A DNA stretch of 64,000 bases from Lophius americanus (Eukaryota; Chordata; Actinopteri; Lophiiformes; Lophiidae), in NCBI GenBank assembly GCA_037951165.1, contig JBBDHG010000054.1, forward strand, positions 5,098,001 to 5,162,000, written 5' to 3'. A model generated the notes under the pieces. The model was not told the DNA's origin and searched no databases. It saw only the letters and a list, made by a program, of their open reading frames with translations. This document shows positions 24,201 to 39,200 of the stretch, piece after piece. Numbering within the stretch: the stretch's first letter is position 1; each line of letters opens with the position of its first letter. The translations under genes were made by a program, and so were the position numbers.

Positions 24201-27200
24201 GCACTCTTTCAATGCAGAATCCATCCGATCCATCCAGTCTGTACATTAGGCCTGACATTTGAAGGGGAGGAGGGTTTTGTTTACTGTCACTCAAGATCCA
24301 CTTCAGCACTTAATGACGATCCAAGAAGCAATTTGTGTGAAACATGAGCACATTCATTTGAGACTGCTGATATGTGCTAGCATTTGCCTTTCACGGAGAC
24401 GTTTAAGTGATTCACATCTAAATACTCCAGCTCAGCTTGGGTTCTTCATCGCTCTTTCATTAGGTCGACACCAAAAGTCAAGTCAAATGCTTTGGGACAA
24501 GCGCCACAGAAATGTATTTTTCACAACGACCTCCCTTTCCACATAATGTCCATGCTATTCAGTACTTTTTCAATGTGGTGATACAAACGTAAAATCTTGC
24601 ATGGTGCGGAAGAAGACCGTAATTACTGGGAAAAAAGGAACATTCCACTAATTTAAACTCCTGCAGCTCGACCATTCGTCATGGCCCTAACCTTAATCTT
24701 CTGCAGATAAATGTTACAGAACACACCTTGGCCTTGTAGACTTTTCTTTGCTATGTTGTGAAAGTGATACAGAGCCAGGCAGAAGTGTCACTCACTGTCT
24801 CTGTATGACATTAGCATTTTGTCTGGAAGGCAAATAGAAGCAATCCCGACCCAGTTGTGTCAGTCAATGCTGTCACATTGAATTGACATGACCGAACCAG
24901 TAGTGCTGTCTGTCTGATGACTTCCTTCAGCCTCCATCACCGTCCAACCACCCCCTACTGCTCTGGCCAACGTCCTCCTCCTCTCGTAGATCACTGCTCA
25001 TTCTTTATTTAACCTCGTCATGTGGAGCATACACATCCTCACTCTGGCCTTTACAGGCGTCCCGTCAAGGACCTGTTGACCAGGCTGTCAACACTGGTTT
25101 TAATTTTTAAAAATATTTCAAAGTAAACTTCATATGACAGTATTTTTGCCACTGATGGCAACATTGAACATAAGCATGACACACTCCCTCTCTTCTCTTC
25201 TCAGACACTGATCCTACAAGAAGCTGTAGGTGTAGAGAACCACAGTGACTACAGTTTAAGAAATGACTATAGTCTACCTTTCATTTCTAGGTTACAGGTT
25301 TCCTCTGATTATGTTCAGTTGTTGGCAATTGTTGACTTAAGTTTAGCTGCTACTATTGGTTTTATTCTCAGTTCATTTCTTTTTTGGTGTCACAGTGGTT
25401 AGCAGTGTTGCGTCAAACGTTTTGGATTAGAATCTTGGCCTGGGACCTCTTTTCATGAGGTTCTCCACATGTCTGTGTGGGTATGACTCCCTCCCTAAAT
25501 TCAGAACATGCAATATATATGAATAGGTGACTAAAAGTCCCGTAGGTATGAATATGGCCCTATCTAGGGCATGCCCTTCCTCTTGTCCTGTGCTATCTGG
25601 GATAGGCTCCAACCCCTCTGCATCCCTGAGCTGGAAAAGCACTTGAAGAAAATGGATGGATCGAAGAAAATCTTCAGTTTTGCCTCAACCTCTACCTTAT
25701 TGTAATAAAGTGATCAGTTGTGTGATATTCTCTTACTCCCTTGTAGTATGCTCATCGAATGTTTTTAAATGTTTCTTCGTCAGCTGTAAGACCAAGGTGC
25801 ATCCAGATGACCTCCCGAACACAAGCATCGTCATCGTGTTTCACAACGAAGCGTGGAGCACCTTACTGCGGACAGTTCACAGCGTGATCAACCGCTCTCC
25901 CAAACACCTGCTGGTTGAGATCATTCTCGTCGATGATGCCAGCGAGCGAGGTCAGTTGTCTCCAGTCTAGCGAAACCGCCTAACCCATATCGCTGGACAT
26001 ACCCTTTGAAGGGCTGCAGACTGGCCATTAATGAGATCAAAGTGAGACACACCCAGCCTGACTAGGGTCCACTATGAAACATATTAGAAGCATTTAAAAT
26101 GATGCATATTTTTACATCAATAAATAAGATATTGTAAATCAGTATTGACGTTTTATAACAAATTACAATTAATACCCACAGGTGGGAAATAACAGTACAA
26201 TAAATACAGTACACTCAGTACCTCAGTAGAGTTTCCAGGTATCTGTACTTTTATTGAGGATTTATTCCTCCTACAACTTCTTACTTTTATTACCTACATT
26301 CTGACAGGAATATCAGTACTTTTGTGCTACTTACACTTCAAAACAGACTCATTTTTGTGTTAAATCATTTCATGTCTGAAACAAACCAGTCAGAGGTTTG
26401 GACACAATTAGCCCATTCACTTGAATACTACTTTTAAATATTATACTTATACTGTACTTACTTTTGACTTTTAAACTCATTTGGTTTTTCCTATTAATAA
26501 TTATTTTCATACTTAAGGACTTAAATGCTTTTTTTTTTTGGTTTCCTTTTGCATATTTTTCCTGTAATATTTTTTTTTATACTACTCCTTTTTACTTTGA
26601 CTAGATTTCAGAACCCGTACTTTTTCACTTGAGTAAAGAAGTTGAATCAATACTTACTTTTATACACAAGTAAATGTACTTCCACTCTAGTAAATAGTCC
26701 CTAAACTTTTAAAACATCTGTAAATACCTCAGCTCAATAGAGTAATGGGGTTCAACAAAACTAAATTTTTTCATATTGATTGATATACTGACTATTTTCT
26801 TATCTAATATTTTATACCATTTAGTCAACAATATGTCCGAAAATAGTGAGAACAATAATAATAATAATAATAATAATTAATCAATCAAGTCTCTCTGTGG
26901 CGTTTGTATGTTCTCCCCATGTTTTTTACGGATTCCCTCCAAGTTCCTCCCACGGTCCAAAACATGCAATACAGGAGAATTAGTGACTAAACTACCAGCA
27001 GGTGTGTATGTGAGCCTGAATGGTTGTCTGTGTCTGGTTCCTGTGATGAACTGGAGGCTGGGATAGGTTCCAGCCCCCTAACAACACATTACATGATAAG
27101 CAGTGACAGAAAATAAAAATAAAATTAAACGCAAAAAATTATAAAGCCCAAGTTGATTTATTTTAATTCACAATTATGTCTGTCCAACCGTCAAAAAACA

Positions 27201-30200
27201 AAAGATATTCAACTCATCGAGTGTTTATACATAAACAGCTGGAACTTACATTGTTGTTGTTTCTTCTTCTTCTTTAATTATATTGTACTTCTTCCTCACT
27301 TACTATTATAAGAGCATCCTGGCTGACAGTTTGGTATGTTGTTTTTGCATCAGACTTCCTGAAGAAGAAACTGGAGAACTATGTACACACTCTGGAGGTT
27401 TCAGTGAGGGTCCTGAGGATGGAACAGCGTTCAGGTCTCATCAGAGCCAGGTTGAGGGGTGCAGCCGCCACAAAAGGCCAGGTCATCACCTTCCTGGACG
27501 CTCACTGTGAGTGCACTGTTGGCTGGATGGAACCCCTGCTGGCTCGCATCAAAGAGGACAGGTGACACTCAGAAAAGGATGACTATGCTGATAAAGTACT
27601 GATAAGCTGCTCATGGTCCGGTGGTTTAATTTTCATGCTTATGAAGACCCGAGACGTGCTTTCAATATGCCTGTATCATCACATTTCACTGAAGTTGCAT
27701 CATCGGTTGCTGGAGCCTGAGCTCTATGTGAATATTGATGGGGCAGCAAACTGTCAGGTATGAGTAGACCGCTTGAACCTGATGCTGCTGATAGGAGAAG
27801 ATAACCATTTTTGCACCGTCGACCTCTGCTCCTGCCCATGAGGAAAAACTAGCTCCCATTACTCAAGCTCTGTTTTAGTGTTACCTCTGCTACAACAGAT
27901 GTCAGTAGATGCTGGGGAAGTTATTATTAAAGAGGACTGTTTTAGTCGCTACAACAGAGACATTCTTAGGGACAAAGATGATGTGGCTCCACTGTAGAAG
28001 ATGTTTTGTTTTTTTCTTGTGACAGCACGTTTTCTTTAGCTTACAGTGTTTACACAGTTAGAATCTAATGTGACAAAGGCCTTTGTTAATAAGCTATTTT
28101 GTCAGTCTTCTTCCAGCTTGTTAAACAAAAGAGAGTGTGAATCTGCCATGTCTTTGAGGGTGACATGATGACATGGAAGGATTGATAATTGTTCTCCTGT
28201 GACGTGTATCTGATCTAAAGTCAGACACATTCATTTTCCCCTGAGGAAGAAATCAGTATCATATAACACAGGATATCATATTATGGATCCATTACACTTT
28301 TACTGAAGCCTGCTTCAGATGTATCTTGTCTGCGACTATGATGGGATGCAGCAGGAAACAGAATATCTTTGATTGACTGAACAGGAGGGTTGCGAAGGCA
28401 GGCAGACAGCAGTTTGGTGATATTAACATTTTGTCCTCTATCAATATATGAGGATATGACAGATGTGTTCAAAACTGGCTATAAACCATTAGCCTAATGT
28501 TCACTCTGTGTTGTGCAATTCTTGAAGAAAACAAAACAATATACATTAAGAAAAAAGAAAACAACCTAGGTGGATATAGGCCTACTAATGCTGTGTCTAT
28601 TCTGAAGTATGAAGTACAATTGAATGTGCAAATTCCTTATGTGCAGACATACATATATTGGAGAGGGGTATACTAAAAGGTTTGTTAGGATACCCTTCTG
28701 CAATGAAAATATATGTATATTTACAGTCTCTTAGTATATAACTAATAACATTTTACCAACATTTTAATGCTGGAGAACTAAACTACATTACATAATACTG
28801 TGTTGTCTTCAATTCATTATTTTGTCAATTAACTATGTTGATATAAGGATCTACGTCTCTATGTATTACTTCATTGTATTTAACTCAGATTGCAAACCAT
28901 CCGACAAAAGAAAATGTTGGTCTCTCTAAACATACGATAAATTTGTCGAGTAGGTGATTAATTAAAAAGGGTTCACTACTTTTACTGCAAATTTTGTTAA
29001 TTGTCACACACAAAATGAGCAATTATGAGTCCATAGTCATTAGCTACTACCAAGTTAAATGTATGATATATTCCATTATTGGATTTTCTGTGTAATTTAA
29101 ACTGATCAACCATAACATTATAACTGACAGGTAAAGTCTGAATTACAATGATTATCTCGTTAAAATGTCACCTGAGGCGAGTTCAGGTCTTGTTGGGTAC
29201 CCCCATTTTGAAATGGTTACTACATAACGACTTCTACAGTAGGACAACTTTACTACAACAGGGTCCTTGGCACCCGAGGCTCATGCGGGTGGGGAGCATC
29301 AATGTTGTCCGATTCCACTGAAGAGCGACTAGTCACAAATAGAGCAGTAATAAAGCTCATGCTGGTTCTGATAGGTATGTGTCAGAACACATAGTTCATC
29401 GCACAGCTGCTCAAGCAGCAAAAAGGGGACCTATACAATATTTGGCAGGTGGTTATAATGTTGTGGTTTATCAGCACATCTCAACATTTAACCTAACAGT
29501 TAATATTAATGACTTTCAGGACAGCAGTGGTGTGCCCAATCATCGACGTCATCAGCGATGAGACCTTTGAATACATGGCAGGATCAGATATGACCTATGG
29601 CGGTTTCAACTGGAAGCTCAACTTTCGTTGGTATCCAGTTCCCCAGCGGGAGATGGATCGACGAAAGGGAGACAGAACACTTCCTGTCAGGTACCTAAAG
29701 AAAGCACCTCTTCCTCCTCTGAAGCTTAAGCTAGGTGCTTTGTAAAAGTGTGTCTAGATAAGAAATTAGTCCGACTAGACATGAAAGAGATTTTGAAGAA
29801 GATGTTAGGTCTGGGTTTAGGTGTGACGGCTGCAGAGAAGACGTGGAAAGTTTAAAATCTCTTCACAAGAACTCCAGTGTTGGAAAGTTCCATTTTTAAC
29901 TGCAGTTAAAAATATACTTACCCTCTTTGCAGCCCTCTGATAAAAGCAGCCTCCTGAATGAGATATTGATTGGGGTGTTTGTGCTCATCAGAAGTCCAAA
30001 TATAAACTCATTTAATAGAACAACCTACAGGGATAACTGTAGCCTAGAGTGAATAAAGACATAGAGGTAATTACCCCTGTATGGTTCCTTTCAAATTGTC
30101 CAACTAATTAGCCCATTATTATATTACAGCCTCCAAAAACTTGATTTATCGATTCAAGTTTTTTTATATTTGCTTTTTGTGTCACTTTTCACAGGACTCC

Positions 30201-33200
30201 CACCATGGCAGGAGGATTATTCTCCATCGACAAAACCTACTTTGAAGAAATAGGAAGTTATGATCCAGGGATGGACATCTGGGGAGGAGAGAACTTGGAA
30301 ATGTCTTTCAGAGTGAGTGACAGTCAGAGAAAGGAAGCTATTATGATGTTATCATGCTGCGAGTCTTGGATGATGTCACATGCCATCTGCTTTTTTCCCC
30401 CGTTTCCTTTCCCTGTATCTCTGCCTTGAATCACTATCACTGGAGATTCAAGGGAGAGATTGTCCGAAAAGCCTGGCCTGTTAGGCATTTCTTATTTAGT
30501 AATTATTATTAATGCCAGGAATGGGTGAAGTCAGTCCGTCCTTTAAGCGTTTTGTAGAGTTTAACCAAAGAACTTAAATATTATATATATATATTATATA
30601 TAATATTTTTTCACAAAGCGTTCTACACACAACAAAGACGTACTGAAGTAGCAAATGGTATTCAGAGATTTTGCATTTGTTCAAAAGCTTGTTGTTTAGT
30701 GGAATTGGTCTCAGAATAAGGATTTCAAGGGTGTAAATCAAACAAAAACAAATCGCTAAACTTTATGTACACATCTTCCAAATAGTGGAGAGGTTCCGTT
30801 TGATATTTGGGGAATGTGTTTATTCATGTCTATAAATTTGAACAGTTTCCTTTCAGATATGCTATTAAAAAGAATTGTAATAAACAGGGACTACATGGAG
30901 TTTACTCTTTGTTAACGTTTTCTCTCTTAAGCTACATTCACCCTGCCAATCTTAATGCTCAATTCCGATTTCTTCTTAGATGTGTATTTTTTTGTGTATC
31001 TGTTTTCATCACTCTGAAAATGTGTCCAATATTATACTCCAGTATGAACAGTTCATTGCCCTAAACGGATCCGCATGCGCACAAACACAATAACAAAGAC
31101 GCAGCACGCTGTCGATATGGAAGCAACATGGAGGCCGTTAAAGTTACTTTGAACCCTCTTGTTTGTAGTAGAAGTGTTTAGTAGTGATGGTTTTGTGTGA
31201 AAGCGACTCGCTCCAGTGCAGCTGTGTGACGTCGAAGTTAACTTCCGTCGTGATGTTGACGGAAGATGTTGTCAAAGTCGCTTAAATTCTGATTCGACGG
31301 TTCAGACTGCATCGAGTTTGCATTGCATAAAATCCGGCCGTGTCAGAATTTGGACCACATTTGAACTGGAACAGTTAAGACCTGGGTCAGGTTGTTCCTG
31401 CCGTGTGGACATACAGTAGCCTTAAATGGAAGGCTGTGGCAGCGGATCCTGAGTATGTAATGCTTGTACATATTTCAGTGCTTCCTAAGATTTTTGAACA
31501 TGTTTTAACCATTTTAGGTGGAAGAAAGGAAAAAGATGGCTTTAAATAATGAATGAATACTTTTATTTCAGTTATATACATCCTGTGAAACAACAATTAT
31601 TTCATTCAAAATAAAAAAGTAATAGGCTGAAGCCCAAGGCTATCCAGTACCATCCGACGAATAACCCAGAATATCAGCAGTACCAAAGGGCAAAAATACA
31701 GGATTACATTATGCTCTAAATTGTAATCCTCAATCCTGTAACATTTTTAAAATGTTTACATTATAATCCTTCATTATTTTACATTTTAAAGCTTTTGAAC
31801 CTTAACATAGAGCTACACTACTTCTACTACACTCCTCATTATGTCCTTTCCCTGTTTGACCCCATAAACTGAAGCACGTCCATATTTTAGATTGGTTTAT
31901 TGATTTATGCTCAAAGTTCACGCTGTGCCCAATGTACATTAATTGATTTGCGAGTTAATAGAATTGCTAATAATAAGATACACATTACTGAAAGATAAAA
32001 GGCATCAGTGGAAAGGAAACATGTTTTCTCAATTATATTACACTCCTCTTTCAGTACCCTGCTGCTCTCTGAGGAATAAGATGTGATTTAAAAGGAAAAT
32101 AAGACCTCAAAATGGTAAAGCTTTCCACTAACTGCTGTTGTCATGCCTAGATCTGGAGTGAGAAAGACTAGAAAATAGATGTTGGGAACAAAATGGCTGA
32201 CTGTATTTTTCCAACTCAGTACCTGGTACGTCCTGCATCAGTGGCTGCTTCAAAGAGATGTCCTTTGTAGGAAATCGATAAGTGTTGTGAGGATGTTCTC
32301 TTCTTTCTTCTCTAAAGCCTCCCTTTAAGCCTCTTGGCTTGTAGAATCAAGAGCATTGTAGTTGTAATTGATTAAATCCATTTTTTGGTGACCTCAGGAT
32401 CAAATAGGAGAAGTGGCCTTCACACAATATATTAACTGTATATAAGCTTTTGTATTGAATGTTTTCATGCTACATGTTACGTAAACCTCCCTCCTGTGTG
32501 TGCGTCTGCAGATCTGGCAGTGCGGTGGCTCATTGGAAATTGTGACATGCTCCCATGTGGGTCACGTTTTCCGCAAGGCCACCCCATACAGCTTCCCTGG
32601 AGGAACGGGCCAAGTCATCAACAAGAACAACAGGCGCCTGGCTGAAGTCTGGATGGATGATTTCAAAGATTTCTTTTATATCATATCCCCAGGTACAGAG
32701 CGTTCCACTCACATTTTTCTGATCCATACTTACAATATCATCGATGAAACACTTGTTTTCAAACTTTTGGGGAATGTGTACCTCAGTCTGGATTTGAAAA
32801 GATGTTTTATTCATTATGCACCACCGCTCAAAAGCAGAAATTAACAGATTTCATGGACAGGCCCCATCTTTAGTACTTGTTTCCCTGTGCTGAGATTAGT
32901 TCCTACCTTTAAGGGCTTCTCAGAGTTTAGACATTTGTCTTAGATGGTTTCCAACAAAGCTCAACCACACACTGGAAAACTAAAACGAGATGACTGCCCC
33001 TCCATCCAGGACCCCTCCATCTGTCAAAGTAGTAATGTGATTACCCTTTAGCAGGCAGCAGTGGCCCGGAAATCTCTGGTTAAGTGTTTTAGACGCCAGA
33101 AGGATCATCCGTAATCTGCCGATTGCCTAAATTGTGACCTCTCTTCGTCTCAGTTGGGCAGGATTCTGCACGAGCAGGTGTGCAGACAGAGCATCGGGTT

Positions 33201-36200
33201 GTGATGGATGAGGCTCTCTGCATATTGTGGCCCCACAATGATAGGCTGTTCCTTCAGGACATTAGAGAGAATGATCTTGGCCACATGGGCCACGCTGCTG
33301 CCAGACCTCACTTATGGGCATGGAGAAGCACAGTATGTTACTCAGACTGTTGTTGGGAGTGTTATCTAGCAATCCCATTAAAAGTGCATCTCCCTCATCG
33401 TTGCCTCCGTTGCTCTGCTGATTTCAGGATCAAAGAGGCTATTCATCATCTTCAGGTTCTGAAGCTCAGACCCCACAGAAAGAGAGAGGGGAAATAGATA
33501 AAGCCAGGGGAGGATAAATAGCCTTCAGTCCATAGCTTTTATCACCCAACTTGAAATTTCTATTTCACTCAAGTGCGAGACGTTATTACAGAAGGTTCTG
33601 CTTTCATCATCTGGCTGGTGCTTGGTGAATAATTAGTGCCGTAAGTCTCACATGTTGATTGGTTTTTGAAAATTGTGTTTTGTTTTTCTTTTATCGCAAT
33701 CATATTCTTTCATGATAAATTACCCCGATGGTTTGAGCTACAGTAGGAGGCTCTCTGGGGAGAAAACAATCTACCTAATGTGTTTATAAGTGTCTGTGCC
33801 GAGTCGCTTTCTAATCCCCCCTCAGTCAACAGTGGCATCAAGGCTGATCAATCATGCAGTTTCCATTTTGTTAAATGAACACCCATCATGACACATGATA
33901 TTCCAGCAACTGTTTCATTTGAGAATATCTGAAGACGTGCCATGCCGCTGGTGGATAAATATTTATACAAATAAAGCATTTATGAATAAAACAAATCCCA
34001 CCATAAACACCCACAGAGCCCATATTTTCAGGTAGGGTTGTTCTTTTTTTTATTAAGGGTCCCTCTGGTGTTTACTTTTGTTAGTGCAAAGAAAACCCGT
34101 CTGTCCTTCTGTTGTAGAACAAAAGCATGCCAATACCACCTGATGATGATTTGTGTCACATATGAGGGATTCCTTGTCCATGCATTTTGTCTGCAGGAGT
34201 GATGCGAGTGGACTATGGAGATGTTTCCTCCCGTAAAGCTCTCCGCGAAGCCTTGCAGTGCAAACCCTTCTCCTGGTATCTCGAGAACGTCTACCCAGAC
34301 TCCCAGATCCCAAGAAGATACTACTCCCTTGGTGAAGTATGAGCTTTCTCATACTCTGATCTGATCACCCATAATGCAACAGATAGGCTGCCTGCATGAT
34401 GTCCTTGCACTGCAGCTTCTAGATAAATAAAAGAAAATCTCAGGATCGAGAGCAAATTCTGAACAAAACCAGATAAAAACAGGAATCCATCTTTTCATAT
34501 TGAGAGTGCAAGGTAAACAATGACAGAAATGTTCATGTAGTCCATATTGATATCAGTCACATGTTTACATAGGTATACCATGGATGCTGGGCCGGTGAGA
34601 TTAAATGTGTGCACCTAAAAGTGATGCTTGCACTCTGAGCCAAAGTCCCGCTGGAATGTGTGTTGAGCATGAGTGGAGGCGGCGGGTGGCAAAGATTCAC
34701 GTATAAAGCTGTGGGGGATGAGGAGGTCGAACGCAGGGAATTAAGTGAGTTAGTGTTTATATAAAACTATACTTAATTGAGAAAATGGACATATTTACAT
34801 TTTCAATTGTTCCCAGTTTGCAGTCAGATTGGGATTATGTTTAAAGGTACAGAGGGCCATGGGTACCTGATAAAAAATAGCCTCTGCCCAAATGTAATTT
34901 AGTACAACACCTTACTCCAACGACTAGTTTGATTGAGTTTACTAGTAGCAGTTCCCTTGTCTTGACTTGATTTTGTCCCGTCTTGTTCAACTGTGTTTAC
35001 ATATATGAATAAAACTTAATGACTTAAAGTCTAATTCTATTTTTTTGAGGTCGTAAAAAGGGGGCAATGTGGGAACTGTGGTATAATAGGCACCTTACGT
35101 TATACACCTCAAGATAATAGAAGTCCAAGTTCCTTTTATTAATTAGTCCTCGCCAAAAATTCTTAAGTAAGCTGAATTTGCCTCTGATGGCCGAGGATCT
35201 GCTTCAGCAGGAGTTCAGCAGGGGTAAAGTCAGCGCTGACTCCAACTGTGGTTTCTGTTTCATACGAGGAAGCCATTTGAAAGTAATATCTGTTGAAAAA
35301 GTCGTGCTGAAATGAGCTTGTAATCATCCAGCAGTCTTTCAGCTGAGGATGAGAAGATTTTTCTCATCTGTCGTGTTTAAGAACAAGCCGGGTCATCCCC
35401 CTCTCTTCACCCAGTGGAGCTCCTCAGCTCCCATCTTCCTCTAATCCAGACTGATTCTCTTCCTCCTAAGGAGTCTGCCTTCAAGCTGGAACCATTAAGT
35501 TTTATATTACTTAATCATTAACATTCTGTTTTAGAGTGCATTACTGACATAATAATTTGCTTAAGCAACATGTAGAGACAGTTCAGATGCAGCTCTGTGA
35601 ATGTAGAGACAGTTCAGATGCAGCTCTGTGAATGTAGAGACAGTTCAGATGGAGCTCTGTGAATGTAGAGACAGTTCAGATGGAGCTCTGTGAATGTAGA
35701 GACAGTTCAGATGGAGCTCTGTGAATGTAGAGACAGTTCAGATGGAGCTCTGTGAATGTAGAGACAGTTCAGATGGAGCTCTGTGAATGTAGAGACAGTT
35801 CAGATGGAGCTCTGTGAATGTAGAGACAGTTCAGATGCAGCTCTGTGAATGTAGAGACAGTTCAGATGGAGCTCTGTGAATGTAGAGACAGTTCAGATGG
35901 AGCTCTGTGAATGTAGAGACAGTTAGGATGGAGCTCTGTGAATGTAGAGACAGTTCAGATGGAGCTCTGTGAATGTAGAGACAGTTCAGATGGAGCTCTG
36001 TGAATGTAGAGACAGTTCAGATGGAGCTCTGTGAATGCATACAATGAGTCCATTGCAGGGCTGAGATATCAGGAGGTGCTTTGATATCAGGAATTTCCCA
36101 GTATAGGAAGTCAGATTGATTTACAGCTTCAGATTTAGAGGCAAAGATAATGATTAGTATTGTAGATTATTGTTAATCATTTTTAACATCTTAAATGTAT

Positions 36201-39200
36201 ATACGGTGTAGTGCAACATTGATTTTAAAGTAGCAAGTCAGCTATTTTCATTACGGACTAGTCCGGTGGCTAATTATTTAGCATCTAAAATGTCACGAAA
36301 ATTGTGAAAAATGCCTCATTAATTCCAAAGTGACATCTTCAGAGAACTTTATTTGTCCCAACACAAAAGTTTGGACAAACTATAATATTATATGTATATA
36401 ATAAATATTAAATATATTTGTGTTATTTGTCCATAACACAAATATATAAAGTTTACAATAATACTTTTCCAAAGTTAACTTCAAATCCTCTCACTTAAGA
36501 AGTTGGCATGCACAAGAGAATAAATAGCCTGTTGAACAACTCCTCCTCCTCAAAGGTTGAATCAGAAGCAACTGGACCTGAATGAGAAGTTCAGTTGTGT
36601 CTGATTCAACCTTTGAGATTCACCATGACTTAAATGGATAAGAATCTACGCAAACATCCATTCATCACTTAATCAATTAAACACTTTCCGTTGGAAGATC
36701 GCTGTTCAGGTCTGTCACACTGATTCAGAAAGGACAAATATATTGAGTATACTATCATATACGATAAAAAAAAGATGTTCACATGAAGACAACTACAAAC
36801 TCTTTTTCAAATGAGTTGTGACTGAAGTTTTCAATCAATAATGGTCAAAATAAACCAGAATCACATTAATAGTTTCAGTGCTCTTTAAGACTTATCAGAC
36901 TTAAAACCTGAATAGTGGATAGTGAAAAACCTGAGCCTAATGATAGAGGATAAAAAAGAATAAGAAAGACAAGAGATTGATGCGTCTAAAAACTATTAAA
37001 CCTGGGGACTGACAGCCGCAGAGAACTGTCAGACAACATATGTCTTTTACTCTCTAATACTATACACACGGAAAAAAAAAACATTCACTTGGTAAACATT
37101 AATAACAATTTTGAAATTCAGGATTTGAATGTGTCTGTAAAGAGGGAGGGAAATATTATAGACTTACATGGATGGATTGTTTCAGATTATTGTTTAGGTA
37201 ATTCTTGTTTATTGTATTCCCTGTCTGCAGATCAGAAACGTTGAGACCAACCAGTGTGTGGACAACATGGGAAGAAAGGAGAATGAGAAAGTTGGCTTCT
37301 TCAACTGCCATGGCATGGGTGGAAACCAGGTGTGGGAAAAAAAAGCAAACATTTGATATCATTTTAAATAAGAAACTCAACCCACTGTCATATGAACTGT
37401 GTGACAATCCCCACCCCTAATTTTTTCATCGTCATTCATTTTTTGGACAATTTTTCCTTTTTTTCCCCTTTGTTTACTTTTTCAGAGTTGTTTATTTATT
37501 TAATTTAAGTTTTATAATGCACTATTCATGCAATAACTTAAACCAGATTTTATTTTATTTATTCTTGTTCAATGTGCCGTACAGTATGTACATATTTCTT
37601 TTGATTAAAAAATGGACAATTATGATTTTGACTGAAAGGGAAAAATGGGGACCAAAGGTGATGTGGAATATTGGAGCGAAAGGGTTTGTTTCATCTTTTC
37701 ATGCATGTTTTCATTACACATTTTCATTTCCAGTGTATGCAGGGAATGATGTATGGTTCATTTGAAAATCAATCAAGTGCAAAGTTAAACAGAAAAGCCT
37801 TCATCCCAAACAGGTTGGATGAAAAAGTTGGACATAGTTAACTTTTGAGCCATTTCATTGATTCTCAATTTTTTTCTTCTTCTCGTGATTAAGTCTATTC
37901 TTATTTTATTCATTGATAGGTCTTAAGAATTTTAAGAAGTTTTGTGCAAGCATTTATTTTATTTTAGTTCCTCGTCCCAACTCCGGTCTTAAGTCTTAAA
38001 CTCTGCGGGACAGGGTCCTTAAGTTACAGGGAAAACATGGAAAAGAAGAATACAATGCTGTAGTTGTAGTGAGCATTAAAAGTGCCTTACACTGCTTGTA
38101 ATCTGAATTAACGTTTGTTCATCTGAGAAAAAAGGAGGTTAGTTACCAGTGGTGGACCATTCTGATGTTATCGAAGGGCTGAGTGAGATTTCTCATCACC
38201 AGGTGTTCTCCTACACGGCGGATAAAGAAATCAGAACAGACGACCTTTGTCTGGATGTCTCCCGCCTCAACGGACCCGTCGTCATGCTCAAATGTCACCA
38301 CATGAAGGGAAACCAGCTGTTTGAGTACGATGCTGAGGTAGGATTCACAAAGTAGCTGAGTAATCCATTGCCTCCCTGTTGTTAAAGACGGCCATGCTGA
38401 TTGGAATTTGTTTGTGTTATGAGCAGAATGTTGTAGTTTGGGTGTGCCGTTGGGTAACTGTTTGAGTTTTCTGCCACCAGAGGGGGGTGTTTGTTAGTTT
38501 TTGAGCGTAGACGCTGAGCTGCTTTCCTCTACAGCTTTCCTCTGTGCTTCCCCTCTCATGATCTTTCTGTTCACATAGTTTGTTGGCAAGTGGGAATATG
38601 ATTTTGAGGTAAGGTTTCCTGGTGAGTGCTCCCCTAGTTTGTGTCCCGTCCTTCCGTTGTGTGATGTCCTATAACTCTTTATGGATTGTGTAATGTGAGT
38701 TGATGTTAGTATAGATTATCTACATCTGGATGTAAGCTTGTGACTCTTTCGTACGACAATTTTATCCTGATACTTTTTTTTGACACTTTTATTTGTTTTG
38801 TCGTGGTCAGTTTAGAGGCTATAGTTTTTGGTGTTATGGATGGTGTTTGGTGTTTTTTGTATTATACAATATATATAGGAGTGTTATTTAGTTAATCTAC
38901 TATCATTGAACTGAGTGATCCAGACAAATTTTACTGATAGTGAGCTTTAATCTATCATATGTTTCATTTAAGAATAAGAACAGCATTTGTCCGAATGTGA
39001 ACGCAGTGTATTGAATTAACCAAAGCTAAGAATAAAACTAATATTGAAGAAATCAAAACAAAAAACAATGATGGAAGACGAGGATTAAATACATCTAAAC
39101 TTAGACAAAACAGTTAGGGGATTTTCACAACCTGCAAATGTGTCACCATGTATTCAGTTTTTAATGCAACAAAAACAAAAACGAAGATTAAATACATGAC

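Noticed and set aside
27283..27510. 75-codon frame overlapping galnt13 exon 4
   Set aside because: It is read in the wrong frame; the correct frame gives the conserved DAH-containing catalytic sequence.
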